Assembly (NCBI RefSeq): GCF_016801865.2
Contig: NC_068938.1
Coordinates: 55,679,071 to 55,743,070 of the forward strand
DNA length: 64,000 bases
Source: Culex pipiens pallens
Lineage: Eukaryota; Arthropoda; Insecta; Diptera; Culicidae
Direction of reading: 5' to 3'
Shown here one piece after another: positions 11,127 to 23,726 of the stretch. Both the position numbers and the translations under genes were made by a program. Under the pieces are notes generated by a model. That model was given only the letters and a program-made list of their open reading frames with translations. It was not told the origin of the DNA and ran no database searches. Position 1 is the stretch's first letter; each line of letters opens with the position of its first letter.

Positions 11127-11917
11127 AGAGCAATTCTCTGAAATTTCAGTCATTCGATTTTTTTGTATTTTTCAATCCGACTGTAACTTTTTTGGTTTGT
11201 ACATATGGAAAATTTCCATACAAATTTGGCAGCTGCCCATACAAAAATTATGCATGCAAAAATCTGTACCTTTTGAAGGAATTTTTTGATCGATTTGGTG
11301 TCTTCGGCAAAGTTGTGGGAAGTTGGATAAGGACTACACTGAAAAAAAATTACACGGCAAAATTTTTTTTGGTGATTTTCAAATTCATTTTCTGTCACTA
11401 AAACTTGAAAATGCCAAATTTTCTTAAATTTCCAGAGTGGGAAAAAATTTATGACTGAATTATGAATTTTTGAATACTGTTTTTTTCAAAAAATCGAAAT
11501 ATCGGCTTTCAACTAAATTTTTCAATGTAAAATCGAATTAGAAATCAAAAAGTACCTCATTGAAATTTTGATAAAGTGCACCGTTTTTAAGTTATAGCCA
11601 TTTTTAAGTAACTTTTTTGAAAATAGTCGCAGCTATTCATTTTTAAAAATAAGTGCCCATGTTCGCCCACTTAAAATATTTTTAAAATGCTGCGAAAATT
11701 TTCTATATTTTGCTTTTTGAACTTTGTTGATACGACCCTTAGTTGCTGAGATATTGCCATGCAAAGATTTAAAAACGTGAAAATTGATGTTTTCTAAGTC
11801 TCACCCAAACAACCCATCATTTTCTAATGTCGATATACAATGTTAAAATATAAAAAAATCGTGAAATTTTCCGATCTGTTCGAAAACAATATTTCATTTT
11901 TTTTAAATCATGAAACT
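11127..11917. repeat. Palindromic family P1, half copy
   Basis: The copy starts at GAGCAATTCTCTG and contains the family hallmarks TTGATCGATTTGGTGTCTTC, GATACGACCCTTAGTTGCTG and TTTCTAAGTCTCACCCAAAC. It carries the inward-reading arm only and is followed directly by another P1 copy. Confidence 0.82.
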
Positions 11918-13667
11918 TTGTTGGTGCCTTCGGTATGCCCAAAGAAGCCATTTTGCATCATTAGTTTGTCCATATAATTTTCCATACAAATTTGGCAGCT
12001 GTCCATACAAAAATGATATGTGAAAATTCAAAAATCTGTATCTTTTGAAGGAATTTTTTGATCGATTTGGTGTCTTCGGCAAACTTGTAGGTATGGATAT
12101 GGACTACACTGAAAAAAAATGATACACGGTAAAAAAAAAATTTGGTGATTTTTTATTTAACTTTTTGTCACTAAAACTTGATTTGCAAAAAATACTATTT
12201 TTAATTTTTTTTTTTGATTTTTTTGATATGTTTTAGAGGACATCAAATGCCAACTTTTCTGAAATTTCCAGAATGGGCAAAAAATCTTTGACCGAGTTAT
12301 GAATTTTTGAATCAAAACTATTTTTTTTTCAAAAAATCGAAATATTGGTCGCAAAAATTTTTCAATTTCATTTTTTGATGTAAAATTGAATTTGCAATCA
12401 AAAAGAACTCTAGTGAAATTTTGATAAAAGGCATCGTTTTCAAGTTATAGTTTGCCCAATTTTGAAAAAAATATTTTTGAAAAGCTGAGAAAATTCTCTA
12501 TATTTTGCTTTTTTGGACTTTGTTGATACGACCCTTAGTTGCTGAGATATTGCCATGCAAAGGTTTAAAAACAAGAAAATTGATGTTTTCTAAGTCTCAC
12601 CCAAACAACCCACCATTTTCTAATGTCGATATCTCAGCAACTAATGGTCCGATTTACAATGTTAATAAATGAAACATTCGTGAAATTTTCCGATCTATTC
12701 GAAAAAAACATTTTCAAAAATTTTAAGTCAGGACTAACATTTCAAAAAGACCAAACATTCAATATTACGCCCTTTTTATATGTTAGTTTTGATTTAAAAT
12801 ATTTGAAAATATTTTTTTCGAAAAGATCGGAAAATTTCACGAATGTTTCATATTTTAACATTGTAAATCGGACCTATAGTTGCTGAGATATCGACATTAG
12901 AAAATGGTGGGTTGTTTGGGTGAAGCTTAGGTCGTATCAACAAAGTCCGAAAAAGCAAAATGTAGAGAATTTTCTCAGCTTTTCAAAAAAATTTTTTTCA
13001 AAAGTGGGCAAACATGGGCACTATTTTTAAAAAAATCAATAACTGCGACTATTTTGAAAAAAGTAACATAAAAATGGCTATAACTTGAAGACGGTGCCTT
13101 TTATCAAAATTTCACTAGAGTTCTTTTTGATTGCAAATTCAATTTTACATCAAAAAATGAAATTGAAAAATTTTTGCGACCAATATTTCAATTTTTTGAA
13201 AAAAATTGTATTGATTCAAAAAATCATAACTCGGTTAAAGATTTTTTGCCCATTCTGGAAATTTCTGAAAAGTTGGCATTTGATGTCCTCTAAAACATAT
13301 CAAAAAATAAAAAAAATTTAAAATAGTGTTTTTTTTGCAAATCGAGTTTTAGGGACAAAAAGTTAAATAAAAAATCACCAAATTTTTTTTTACCGTGTAT
13401 CATTTTTTTTCAGTGTATTCCATATCCATACCTACAACTTTGCCGAAGACACCAATCGATCAAAAAATTCTTTCAAAAAATACAGATTTTTGAATTTTCA
13501 CATATCATTTTTGTAAGGACAGCTGCCAAATTTGTATGGAAAATTATATGGACAAACTTATGATGCAAAATGGCTTCTTTGGGCATACCGAAGGCACCAA
13601 AAAAGTTTCAGTTGGATTAAAAAATACAAAAAAAAATCGAATGACCGAAATCTCAGAGAATTGCTCT
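11918..13667. repeat. Palindromic family P1, complete fold-back
   Basis: The left arm (11918 to about 12785) and right arm (about 12790-13667) are near reverse complements through more than 850 bp. TTGGTGCCTTCGGTATGCCC near 11930 answers GGGCATACCGAAGGCACC near 13583. CTAATGTCGATATCTCAGC answers GAGATATCGACATTAG. The centre lies near 12790, around ATTCAATATTACGCCC. The right end GAGAATTGCTCT matches the family terminus. Frames inside are not coding. Confidence 0.9.
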
Positions 13668-13689
13668 AATGTTTTCGATGGTCACTTAA

Positions 13690-14005
13690 TGTTTCAGAAA
13701 AAATAGTGTTTTTAAGATCAAGTTAGTGACAGAATGCAAATTTAAAAAATCACCAAAATTTATTTTTTGAACGTGTATCATTTTTGTTCAGTGTGGTCCT
13801 TATCGATGCCTTACTTGCCGAAGACACCAAATCGATCAAAAAAAATCCTTCAAAAGATACAGATTTTTGAATATCATTTTTGTATAGGAAGCTGCCAAAT
13901 TTGTATGGAAAATTATCTGGAAAAACTAATGATGCAAAATGGCTTCTTAGGGCATACCGAAGGCACGAAAAAAAGCTTCAGCCGGATTAAAAAATACATT
14001 GAACT
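13690..14005. repeat. Palindromic family P1, fragment
   Basis: This matches the outward-reading arm: GAAGACACCAAATCGATC, AGCTGCCAAATTTGTATGG, GATGCAAAATGGCTTCTT. It ends near the GGATTAAAAAATACA motif. Confidence 0.82.
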
Positions 14006-14151
14006 ACATTCTGTCAAAATTTGTTTTGTGTTGAAGTTTTAGAACCGCTAGGTATGTCGTTAAGATATTGATATAATTGATTCGTTTTTTTTTTGTTGAT
14101 TCGGGCTAGCTATTTCAACCCTTTCCAGTAAACAAATCTAAAAATTATAGT

Positions 14152-15607
14152 TGGGTAATACTATACCAACGAAATCGGAAAAAGTTGCCCCGATCCCTCT
14201 TCGATTTGCGTAAAATTTTGTCCTACGAGGTAACTTTTGTCCCTGATCACGAATCCGAGATCCTTTTTTGAATTCTAGAGACGGAGGGGTGGTACGACCC
14301 CTTTCATTTTTGAACATGCGAAAAAAGAGGTATTTTTCAATAATTTACGGCCTGAAATGGTGATGTGATAGAAATTTGGTGTCAAAGGAACTTTGATGTA
14401 AAATTGTACGCCCGATTTGATGGAGTACTCAGAATTCAGTGATTTCAAGCAACAGTGTAGGGAATATTTAAGGAACACTTAATAGAAACAGTTTCTTGAC
14501 CAGTTAATTTTCTCACTTAAATTCTTTTTTTTTCATAAAATTATTTTTATTAGGTCCTTTTTGGTGCTGGGACCTGGTTATATAGGACCGAGTCGGCTTT
14601 TGTAATTCGTTTGACTTAATAATTACAGAGGATCTTGTGCACTTAAATTCTTCTTTTTGAAGTCATTTTCATTTGTTTTTAGGTTAAGTTATTTCTCTTT
14701 GTTTATACAATGGTCATTTGATGTACTCTAATCTTATTTTTAGTTAGTTTTAAGTTTTTTTTTTGTTTGTTGTTTTATCATATTCGAAATTAATGATGTC
14801 TCTGTATACGATAAAAGGCTTGCCCTTATGTATATTTTTGAAATAAAGATACAAATACAAATACAAAATAAGGGGTTTGTTTGTAACCATTATTAGTTAT
14901 CGTGATTTAACGAAAAAAAGTTTTGAAAAAAAAAATGATTATGTCGATCATGGCCGTTCATCGCCACCAGCGCCAGACACGAACGACGAAACAAAGAAAA
15001 ACGCAAAAAAGTAGCTGTTTCAATTTTTTTTTTTCGTAAAATCGCGATAACTCGTGATGGTTACAAGCAAACCCCTTATGTTTATAAATCATTTTTTTTT
15101 GTTATTGTCTCCTCTACAACTTTTTAGAACATTGTTACACTCTAAAAAATAACTCTGCAAAGTTAGAAAAAACATGAAATTTTAAAATGAAAATTTTGTT
15201 TTAGATGAGAAAATTACCTTTCTGGGCCTATGTAGATTCAAAAGTACATGAAATTTCCCTTAAAATTACATGTTCCAGATTTTTTAAAGTCGAGTAACGG
15301 AAAATGGCAGAGTTTTTAAATCATTTTCTCTGTTTTTTTTTCAATGGAAAATATGTTTTTTTTAATTCTGAATATGCCATCAAATCGGGCGTCCAATTTT
15401 ACATAAAAGTCTTTTTTATTGAAAAACATGTTTTTTCGCATGTTCAAGAATTGGAAAGGTCATACCGACCCTCCCTCAAGAGATATCAAAAACCGGACCT
15501 CAGATTCGTGATCAGGGACAAAAGTTTCCCCGTAGGACAAAGTTTTACGCCAATCAAAGATAAGTCGAGGCAACTGCTGTGTGAGTTGGCGGAGAGTGAC
15601 CCTAATA
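14152..15607. repeat. Palindromic family Q, copy 1, interrupted
   Basis: The left arm runs from TTGGGTAATACTATACC through CCCCGATCCCTCTTCGATTTG to about 14435. The right arm (about 15035-15607) mirrors it, with CTCCCTCAAGAGATATC, GTGATCAGGGACAAAAGTT and GTGTGAGTTGGCGGAGAG. The intact family member is at 17325-18659. The part of the left arm corresponding to 17610-17885 is replaced by the segment at 14436-14868. Confidence 0.82.
14436..14868 (+). mobile_element. 5'-truncated retroelement 3' end
   Basis: This segment is absent from the other Q copy. It ends with AATAAAG, a possible polyadenylation signal, followed by repeats of ATACAA (about 14850-14868). That arrangement suits the 3' UTR and tail of a 5'-truncated non-LTR retrotransposon. 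It replaces about 275 bp of the host palindrome, so the insertion came with a deletion, and no clean target duplication is seen. The family is not identified. Confidence 0.55.
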
Positions 15608-17316
15608 CATATTCCTTAAAAAAAATGTCACGCTCAACGCAACATTTTTTTCTTTAAAAAAATGACAAAATTATTTGTATCAAAACAAAATCATTAGGCT
15701 TAAGAGTGCAAGAAACTAAAAATGACAATTTTTGTGTTTTTTTTTTAAATTAAGGCTTAATATGAAATATTTTAAAAATAATAAAACTGATATTTTCTGC
15801 AGCAAATTGTTTTTCGATTGATATTATCTTGAGTGCAATTTACATCAAATTTGAGAAAAAGTCATGAAATTGTTGAGATAATTGACTTGACCTAAAACTT
15901 TTTTTATTTGTATCTAGTTTTTCTGATAAATCCAAACTTATTTAAAAAAAAAATTCATATTATAGCGAAAGGTCTATAAATCAATCAAATTATTTCTTCG
16001 AATACCAATTTTGTTTTCTTTTAGAACTACATATTTGAAGAAATCGTAAGAGTTTAATTCATCACTTTTGGCTGCAAACCGTATTCCAAGCCACTACTCT
16101 CCAGATTCACACTGCCACAGCAAGTCATGATTGCACTCGAGAGATACCATCACCCACCATTCGGTGATAATTCTCGTCGAAAATAAACCAGATGGTCTCC
16201 CCGGCTCGTTTGCTCGAACGCCAAGCTGCAAAGAATCATACCAAACCAGAGAGCAGCTCAAAAATGGGGCAAATTCCAGCAGTACGAACCAGCTCCCGTT
16301 CCCGGGCGTTGTTGGCAGATAAATAATGCATACATAACAACTGCATTCCAATTCCAAATACCCTAAATCTGCAGCTGCATAATGTAAAAAGCAAGAAAAA
16401 GCTGCCACTGGTGCTGCTACTGCCGTTGCCCTTTCGAGGAGGGCGAGGAACTTTTTTGAAGCTTTCTTCCGGTGTCTCTCTGCCCGGGGTGTTGGCTGCC
16501 AGCAAAGCGTCAGCAATATGGGATTCACAGGCAAAGAAGGGGTTTTGTATGTGGATGCAGATGAGCTTTGGTGGGAATTTGTTTGAGGATTTGGGTGACT
16601 TTTAATCTTTTATCAAGCTTTTTTTTTAATTTCATTTAAATCAAACAATTTGTTATTGCCTTTTGACCTTTAAACTTACCTAAACAAAACTAATGATTGC
16701 TCAGATGTTCAACCTCCAAAAAAGCTGACCCTGGTCACCCTACATCCGGTCAACCCCAAGCGCGAAAGCTTTCCTCCGCGAGACAGCCGGCCCCAAATGC
16801 AATACTTCCGAAGCATAAACCAGCAGAGCAGCGCTTCCCCGAACTGGCCTGGCCAGCCAGCCACGGGGAACGAAAACTGTTTTTGATTCATAAATTCAAC
16901 ATAATAAATTTTGAATGCCTCGCTTCATTTCCAAACCGGATGTGAAGTTTGCTCTTGCCTCGGCGAGACCAAAAGAGACTTGCTCTCTTCGGGATAAAAC
17001 CAACAGACTCGTTCTAATTCTGCAACTCACACTTCTTCTCCCCAAGCCAGGGGAGCAGAGCATACCTGTCAGATGGTGCTTCTCCCCCTAACCTCGCTGG
17101 TCATGAATTTTGCATGTGAAAATTTCACCAGCTCTGCCTCTGAGCGGCGCGGAATGTGGAAAATCTAAATTGTATTACGGTGTGCTTGTGGGATGCAACG
17201 GAGAAGCCATTTGTGTACTTTAGTTGGTCAAAATTTCACAGGTTGGTCTAAATTAATCTTAGACATGTCTTTAGCGAAAATTAACACAAAGTGATTGATT
17301 TTGATATCAATTAATG
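15608..17316. other. Unassigned, partly unique sequence
   Basis: 15608-16050 is AT-rich. 16070-16600 and 16700-17170 are clearly more GC-rich than the flanks and not obviously repetitive. Frames up to 146 codons occur on the minus strand near 16100-16530 but show no domain, splice context or codon pattern I would trust. Confidence 0.4.
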
Positions 17317-17324
17317 ATTCAATT

Positions 17325-18659
17325 GGGTAATTCTCCGCCAACTCACACAGCAGTTGCCCCGACCCCTCTTCGATTTGCGTGAAACTTTGTCCTAAGGGGT
17401 AACTTTTGTCCCTGATCACGAATACGAGGTCCGTTTTTTGATATCTCGTGACGGAGGGGCGGTACGACCCCTTCCATTTTTGAACATGCGAAAAAAGAGG
17501 TGTTTTTCAATAATTTGCAGCCTGAACCGGTGATGAGATAGAAATTTGGTGTCAAAGAGACTTTTATGTCAAATTAGACGCCCGATTTGATGGCGTACTC
17601 AGAATTCCGAAAAACGTATTTTTCATCGAAAAAAACACTAAAAAAAATTAAAAAATCTCCCATTTTCCGTTACTTGACTGTAATTTTTTTTGGAACATGT
17701 CATTTTATGGGAAATTTAATGTTCTTTTCGGATCTACATTGACCCAGAAGGGTCATTTTTTCATTTAGAACATTTTTTTTTATTTTAAAATTTCGTGTTT
17801 TTTCTAACTATGCAGGGTTACTTTTTAGAGTGTAACAATGTTCTACAAAGTTGTAGAACAGACAATAACAAAAATTTTGATATATAGACATAAGGGGTTT
17901 GCTTATAAACATCACGAGTTATCGCGATTTTACGAAAAAAAAATTTTTTGGCCGTTCATGGTCACCCGCGACAGACACGGACGACAAAACAAAGAGAAAC
18001 GCAAAAAGTTACTTTTTTCAAAACTTTGTTTCGTAAAATCGCAATAACTCGTGATGTTTATAAGCAAACACCTTATGTCTATATATCAAAATTATTGTAA
18101 TTGTCTGCTCTACAACTTTGTAGAACATTGTCACACTCTAAAAAATAACCCTGCAAAGTTAGAAAAAACACGAAATTTTAAAATGAAAATTTTTGTTTTA
18201 AATGAAAAAATGACCCTTCTGGGTCAATGTAGATTCGAAAAGAACATTAAATTTTCCATAAAATGACATGTTCCAAAAAATTTTACAGTCGAGTAACGGA
18301 AAATGGGAGAATTTTTTAAAACTTTTTTAGTGTTTTTTTTTTTCGATGAAAAATACGTTTTTTCGGAATTTTGAGTACGCTATCAAATCGGGCGTCTAAT
18401 TTTACATAAAAGTCCCTTTGACACCAAATTTCTATCTCATCACCGTTTCAGGCTGCAAATTATTGAAAAGCACCTCTTTTTTCGCATGTTCAAAAATGGA
18501 AGGGGTCGTACCGCCCCTCCGTCACGAGATATCAAAAAACGGACCTCGGATTCGTGATCAGGGACAAAAGTTACCCCTTAGGACAAAGTTTCACGCAAAT
18601 CGAAGAGGGGTCGGGGCAACTTTTCCCGATTTCGTGTGAGTTGGTAGAGAATTACCCAA
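17325..18659. mobile_element. Palindromic family Q, complete, 8-bp flanking repeat
   Basis: GGGTAATTCTCCGCCAACTC at the left is mirrored by GAGTTGGTAGAGAATTACCC at the right. Each arm is about 640 bp with the centre near 17985, where a short loop resembles GACAGACACGGACGAC. ATTCAATT occurs perfectly on both sides (17317-17324 and 18660-18667), a probable target duplication. Frames such as those containing FYLITGSGCKLLKN are arm translations, present on both strands because of the symmetry. Confidence 0.88.
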
Positions 18660-18811
18660 ATTCAATTTTACATAAAAAAAAATTCCAGGAATTTTGACCA
18701 CACATCTCTATGGTTCAAAAGTTGCGGGTTTTTGTCCCCTAAGAACATAACAAAAATCTATAAAATCTGAAAGATATATTTTGGGAAATTGAGGTTTTGT
18801 CAAAAAATTGA

Positions 18812-20990
18812 GCAATTCTCTACGAAATCGATCTTTTTTTTATGTTTTTGTATTTTTAAATCCGGCTGAAACTTTTATGAATCCATAGAATTTTCCATAC
18901 AAATTTGGCAGCTATCCATACAAAAATGATCTAAGAGCATTCAAAAATCTGTATCTTTTGAAGGAATTTTTTGATCGATTTGGTGTCTTCGGCAAAGTTG
19001 TTGGTATGGATAAGGACAACACTGAAACAAATGAAACACGGTAAAACAAATTTTGATCTTTAATTCACTTTTCACTAAAACTTGATTAGCAAAAAACACA
19101 ATTTTTATTTTTTTTATATATTTTAGGGGGCATCAAATGCCAACTTTTCAGAAATTTGTAAGTCGTGCAAAAAAATATTTGACTGAGTTATAAATATTTG
19201 AATCAATACTGATTTTTTCAAACAATCGAAATATTGATCGCAAAATATTTTCAACTCCATTTTTCGACGTAAAATCGAATTTGCAATCAAAAAGTACTTT
19301 AGTGAAATTTTGATAAAATTCACCGTTTTCAAGTTAAAGCCATTTTTATGTAACTTTTTTGAAAATAGCCGCATTTTTTCTTATTTTTTAAAATTAGTGC
19401 ACATGTTTACTAAAAAAAATAGTTTTGAAAAGCTGAGAAAATTCTCTATTTTTTGCTTTTTTGCACTTTGTTGATACGACCCTTTATTGCTGAGATATTG
19501 CCATGCAAATATTTTAAAATAGGAAAATTGATGTTTTCTAAGTCTTACCCAAACAACACTCCATTTTCAAATGTCGATATCCCAGCAGATAATTATCCTA
19601 TTTACAATGTTGATATATGAAACATTCGTTAATCCGATCTTTTCGAAAACAATATTTTCTAATTTTTTTAATCTTGAAAAACATTTCAAAAGGGCCAAAC
19701 ATTCAATATTACGCCCTTTTAAAATCTTAGTCTTGATTTAAATTTTTTGAAAATATTTTTTCGAAATGATCGGATTCACGAATGTTTCATATATTAACAT
19801 TGTAAATCGGATATTTATCTGCTGAGATATCGACATTTGAAAATGGTATGTTGTTTGGGTAAGACTTAGAAAGCATCAATTTTCCTGTTATTAAATATTT
19901 GCTTCTCAGCTTTTCAAAACTATTTTTTTTTTTCAAAAGTAGGCAAACATGTGCACTAATTTAAAAAAAAATCGGCTATTTTCAAAAAAGTTACCTAAAA
20001 ATTGGTGCAACTTGAAAACGGTGCACTTTATCAAAATTTCACCTAAAGCACGGGATTGAAACTCGTCTGAAAAACCTGTATCATTTTCTCATTCGAAACA
20101 GTGGCGCCACGTGGTGGTAGCTGCCCTGTTTATTACACTGTGAAATTATCCATGGCCAATCCAAGGAACAAAAGGTGACAACAGAAATGTCCGTCCAAAA
20201 AGGGTGCTTTTAAAAAACTTATTATTTTTAACAAATTTTCGAACAAATGAGCAACGAATTACAAGTTTGACAGTCTAACTACTCTTAAAAGTTGGTTTTG
20301 TTATTTGTTTTTGAAAAACCGCATGTTTTTAACAAAAGTGCCAAAAATATTCGTAAACACCTTTTGCCTCTTGGTGGCACTTTGTGTTAGTATGTGTGTG
20401 GTCGATGTTTGCACGCAGTGCACGCAGAACACAGAACAGTGAGAACTAGCGAAAATGCCTCACTTTCTTCTGATACAAGTCGCCATATTGAAATTGCTTG
20501 AAGATTCATACCCGTGCATAAAGGCGATCAATATTTCGATTTTTTGAAAAACTTTTTTGCACAACCTGCAAATTTCAGAAAAGTTGGTATTTGATGCCCC
20601 CTAAAACATATAAAATCAAAATTAAAATAATAATAGTGTTTTTTGCAAATCATGTTTGAGTGAAAAAAAGAGTGAATTAAAGATCACATTTTTTTACCGT
20701 GTTTCATTTTTTTCAGTGTAGTCCTTATCCATACCTACAACTTTGCTGAAGACACCAAATCGATCAAAAAAAAATCCTTCAAAAGATACAGATTTTTGAA
20801 TTTTTATTTATCATTTTTGTATGGATAGCTGCCAAATTTGTATGGAAAATTCTATGAACAAACGAATGATGCAAAATGGCTTCTTTGGGCATACTGAAGG
20901 CACTGAAAAAGTTTCAGTCGGATTAAAAAAACCAAAAAAAAACAAATGATCGAAATCTGACCGATCTCAATATTCTTAAACAATACCTAC
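18812..20990. repeat. Palindromic family P1, interrupted copy
   Basis: The left arm (18812 to about 19715) and right arm (about 19720-20043 and 20524-20980) carry the P1 hallmarks. The centre is near ATTCAATATTACGCCC. The right arm is broken at 20044-20523 by another element, with loss of a short piece of arm. Confidence 0.85.
20048..20517. mobile_element. Unclassified MITE nested in P1
   Basis: The left end GCACGGGATTGAA and the reverse complement of the right end GCACGGGTATGAA form a 13-bp imperfect terminal inverted repeat. TAAA occurs at both borders (20044-20047, and one base beyond the right end). The 470-bp interior, including GGCGCCACGTGGTGG, is unlike P1 and has no ORF. Confidence 0.65.
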
Positions 20991-21992
20991 AACTTTGCCA
21001 ACAAATTCAAAAAAATCATTCAAAAGCTACAGATTTTCGAATATTTACGAATTATATTGGAAAAAAAACACTAAATCCATTTTGCTCGTTAAAGCCAACA
21101 AGTTGATTAAAGCGTGGTTAATTAAATAATTTAATCCCATAACGTCATTTAGCTGGCACTCTAATTAAAAACTATTGTTTACGTTATTTGACGCCACATA
21201 AAATTAACCATCATAATTCAGCACAACTTTTCCGCTGTTGTGGCGATATTTTTTGATATCCGATAACAAAGTGCCCCCCATCATTACCAGAGTGTGGTGT
21301 GGTGTATCCATGTCAAGTTGTGGTGAAGTGGGTCGGTAGGTGTGGTGGTGAATTGTTCCCAGTCATCACCGTGGGTGTGGCAATCAAACGCCATCACACC
21401 GTTGACATGACAGGGCCGGTCGATGGTTAATGTGAGTGGGTGGTAAGGGGAGGTAGAATAAGAGCACTTTTTCTCGAGTGAACGACTTTTATTTGCATAT
21501 AAAATAAAAATATGATAATTTATGTTTCTTTGGTAGGTTTTCCCCTCAAAATTGCATTCGGCGAACGCACCGCAGAGAAAAAAAGGAAGAAAAAAAAGTC
21601 CCAGACCACGTGTGTGTAAACCGTTTCACGTGCCAAACCATGATCGCTTTTCCTTTTTTTTTCGCCGGCAGTCAAAAGTGAATGTGGTCCGGGTGATGTA
21701 TATTGGCTGGGCGATGCTGTCAAGGCTGAGGGGGGAGGTGACTGTGGTCGCATAAATCATGCGGGCTCGCTTTTGGGACCGGCACCACAACCACCAGAAC
21801 CGTCTTTTGTTTTGTAATGGACTTTTCAAGAGGGCAACAAAAGTTTAAACGGAGTTTGAAGTTTTCCCGTGGATGATTATTGTTACCTTCAGTAGGGGTC
21901 ACATTGGGTGTGGGACGTGAGATTTGGCCAAAGTAAGGTTTTACAGATTTTGTATTACCTCTTTATAAAATCAATTCAAACCAAATTCTTTA
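20991..21992. other. Unassigned, probably unique sequence
   Basis: 21270-21450 and 21540-21900 are GC-richer, with GTGGTG repeats near 21295-21360. No coding exon is convincing. The right border is the assembly gap. Confidence 0.4.
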
Positions 21993-22092
21993 NNNNNNNN
22001 NNNNNNNNNNNNNNNNNNNNNNNNNNNNNNNNNNNNNNNNNNNNNNNNNNNNNNNNNNNNNNNNNNNNNNNNNNNNNNNNNNNNNNNNNNNN
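21993..22092. other. Assembly gap of exactly 100 N
   Basis: One hundred consecutive N. The round length suggests a placeholder of unknown true size. The gap touches the left end of the hairpin at 22093. Confidence 0.99.
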
Positions 22093-22282
22093 ACCCATAC
22101 ATCTAGGTTTTCTATAAAACCCACGTTTTTAAATACTTAGGCAAAAACGTTGTTATGGTTTCGTTTGAGCAATCTGCCAAAAATGTATGGACTTTCGTAA
22201 TTTTTGTTCTCGTGGATCAAACTGGGCAAAAAGCCCAGGTATTTAAAAACGTGGGTTTTATAGAAAACCTAGATGTATGGGT
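22093..22282. repeat. 50-bp inverted repeat (hairpin) at the gap edge
   Basis: 22093-22142 and 22233-22282 are reverse complements at 48 of 50 positions: ACCCATACATCTAGGTTTTC against GAAAACCTAGATGTATGGGT. The loop is about 90 bp. The left arm begins on the first base after the N run, so the inverted repeat may continue into the missing sequence. Confidence 0.9.
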
Positions 22283-22482
22283 ATCAAAAGATCGGAAATT
22301 GTATGCCCTTTTAAAGATTTGTCTGGTCACGCCTTCCGTCGGACGGGAAATTGAATGTTGGCCCCCGTCGGACCTACAGGTTAAATCGTATAAGCTCAGT
22401 CCAGGTTGTCTCACTGGGTCCTGTCTCGATAAAGTTGCTGGTAGGAAGTTAGACAAAAATGACTTTGTCTACCAAATATTAT

Positions 22483-22780
22483 TCTGCCTTATGATATATT
22501 CTGCTTAATGATTTTTTCTGCCATTCGTTTGTCTGCTTTCTGTACTTTTCTGCCATATGAACCTTTCTGCCTTATGTGCTTTTCTGCCAATCGATGTTCC
22601 GCCGAATGACCCTGTCTGCCATTTGACCTTTTCTGCCGAACATTTTTCTGCCATTCGTACTTTTCCGCCGAATGTACTTTCTGCCGAATGTTTGTCTGCC
22701 GAATGACCTTTTCTGCCTTTTGGTTGTCTGCCGAACGTCATTCCGCCGACCGTCATTCTGCCGAATGGCCCAGTCCCGAC
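22483..22780. repeat. Degenerate TTCTGCC minisatellite
   Basis: About 18 occurrences of TCTGCC or TCCGCC lie in about 300 bp at irregular spacing of roughly 14-20 bp. They are usually followed by RAATG or NATTCG and then CTTT, so the consensus is close to TTCTGCCGAATGACCTT. Variation between units indicates age. Frames rich in RRKCSAEK-like residues on the minus strand are products of the repeat. Confidence 0.85.
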
Positions 22781-23297
22781 GGAACACTTACGAACCAAGG
22801 TGAGTTCATTACGGAATATGGGAAAATGCATCTCTCAAGATGCATTTTCCAATTGGGATAAGATTTCAATTGAACTTACGGAGGGATGTTTTGCCTTTCC
22901 GGTGAATCTGGAGGAAACTCGAAAAGATTTTGAATCATTGTTACACAATTCTTGAAGAAGCTTATGACTGCTTCAAGTACAGTATGTAGCAAAGTTTGAA
23001 GATCTATCTTAAAGCTTTCTGGATGAGTGTATTTTCTGGAATATACAAGTGAACAGTTTTTTTTTTGTTCAATTGAATACTAAGCAATTTTACTTTTTGT
23101 ACATATTTCATCTATTTATAAATATGTCTTTTTTAAACAACATTACGATACAAATTCCGGCATGTCTGATAGTTGTCACCATTTTGTCTGAGATCCTAGA
23201 GCAACTTTTTTGAATGTTTTTTTTATTTTATTTTATAAGATTTTTCATCAGAAAAGTTGCTAAAAATCGAATCCATCCATCGATTCATGTACATATA
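22781..23297. other. Unassigned sequence
   Basis: Just after the minisatellite, GAAAATGCATCTCTCAAGATGCATTTTCC (22823-22851) is a small perfect hairpin with 13-bp arms. Nothing else is recognised. Confidence 0.45.
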
Positions 23298-23726
23298 AGG
23301 GTGTTCCAAATCTGGGCTTACTCGGGGCTACCTCCTGAAATCAAATAAATCCCAAATTTGAGCTCATTCTTACCACGGGAACCCCTCCTTCTAAGTCATT
23401 GAAGTTTGTATGGAAAAAAATCGTCAAAATGTATGGAGCAAAGCAACTGTTTCAGTTTTTTACCTGGGGAAGGTGCAAAAACTATCAAATTCTTATCAGT
23501 AGTCAGAACTAAGATCTTCATTAAATTTGGAAAAAAACTTTTCCGAAGACACATATTTTTTGGATTTCTTGCTAAAAAATTATTAGCCTCAAAAAATGAC
23601 CTTTTCCGCGCAGAGGGATTGGTTCCCGTGGCCAGAATGAACTCAAATTAGGGATTTAGCCTAGTTATGGGTCAATCTTTGATATCAGGGAGCAACCCCC
23701 AGGAATCCCAGATTTTTACCACCCTA
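23298..23726. mobile_element. Inverted-repeat MITE
   Basis: The left end AGGGTGTTCCAAATCTGGG is answered at the right by CCCAGATTTTTACCACCCT. Inside, TTGAGCTCATTCTTACCACG is answered by GTGGCCAGAATGAACTCAA. The imperfect arms are about 110 bp long. No ORF. Confidence 0.72.

Noticed and set aside
16094..16534. Minus-strand frame of 146 codons
   Set aside because: Cysteine- and leucine-rich without a pattern, overlapped by other open frames, no splice sites or start context of note.
17343..18639. Frames sharing FYLIT, CKLLK and FFACSKMEGVVPPLRHEI on opposite strands
   Set aside because: They are translations of the two mirrored arms of the Q palindrome, not two genes.
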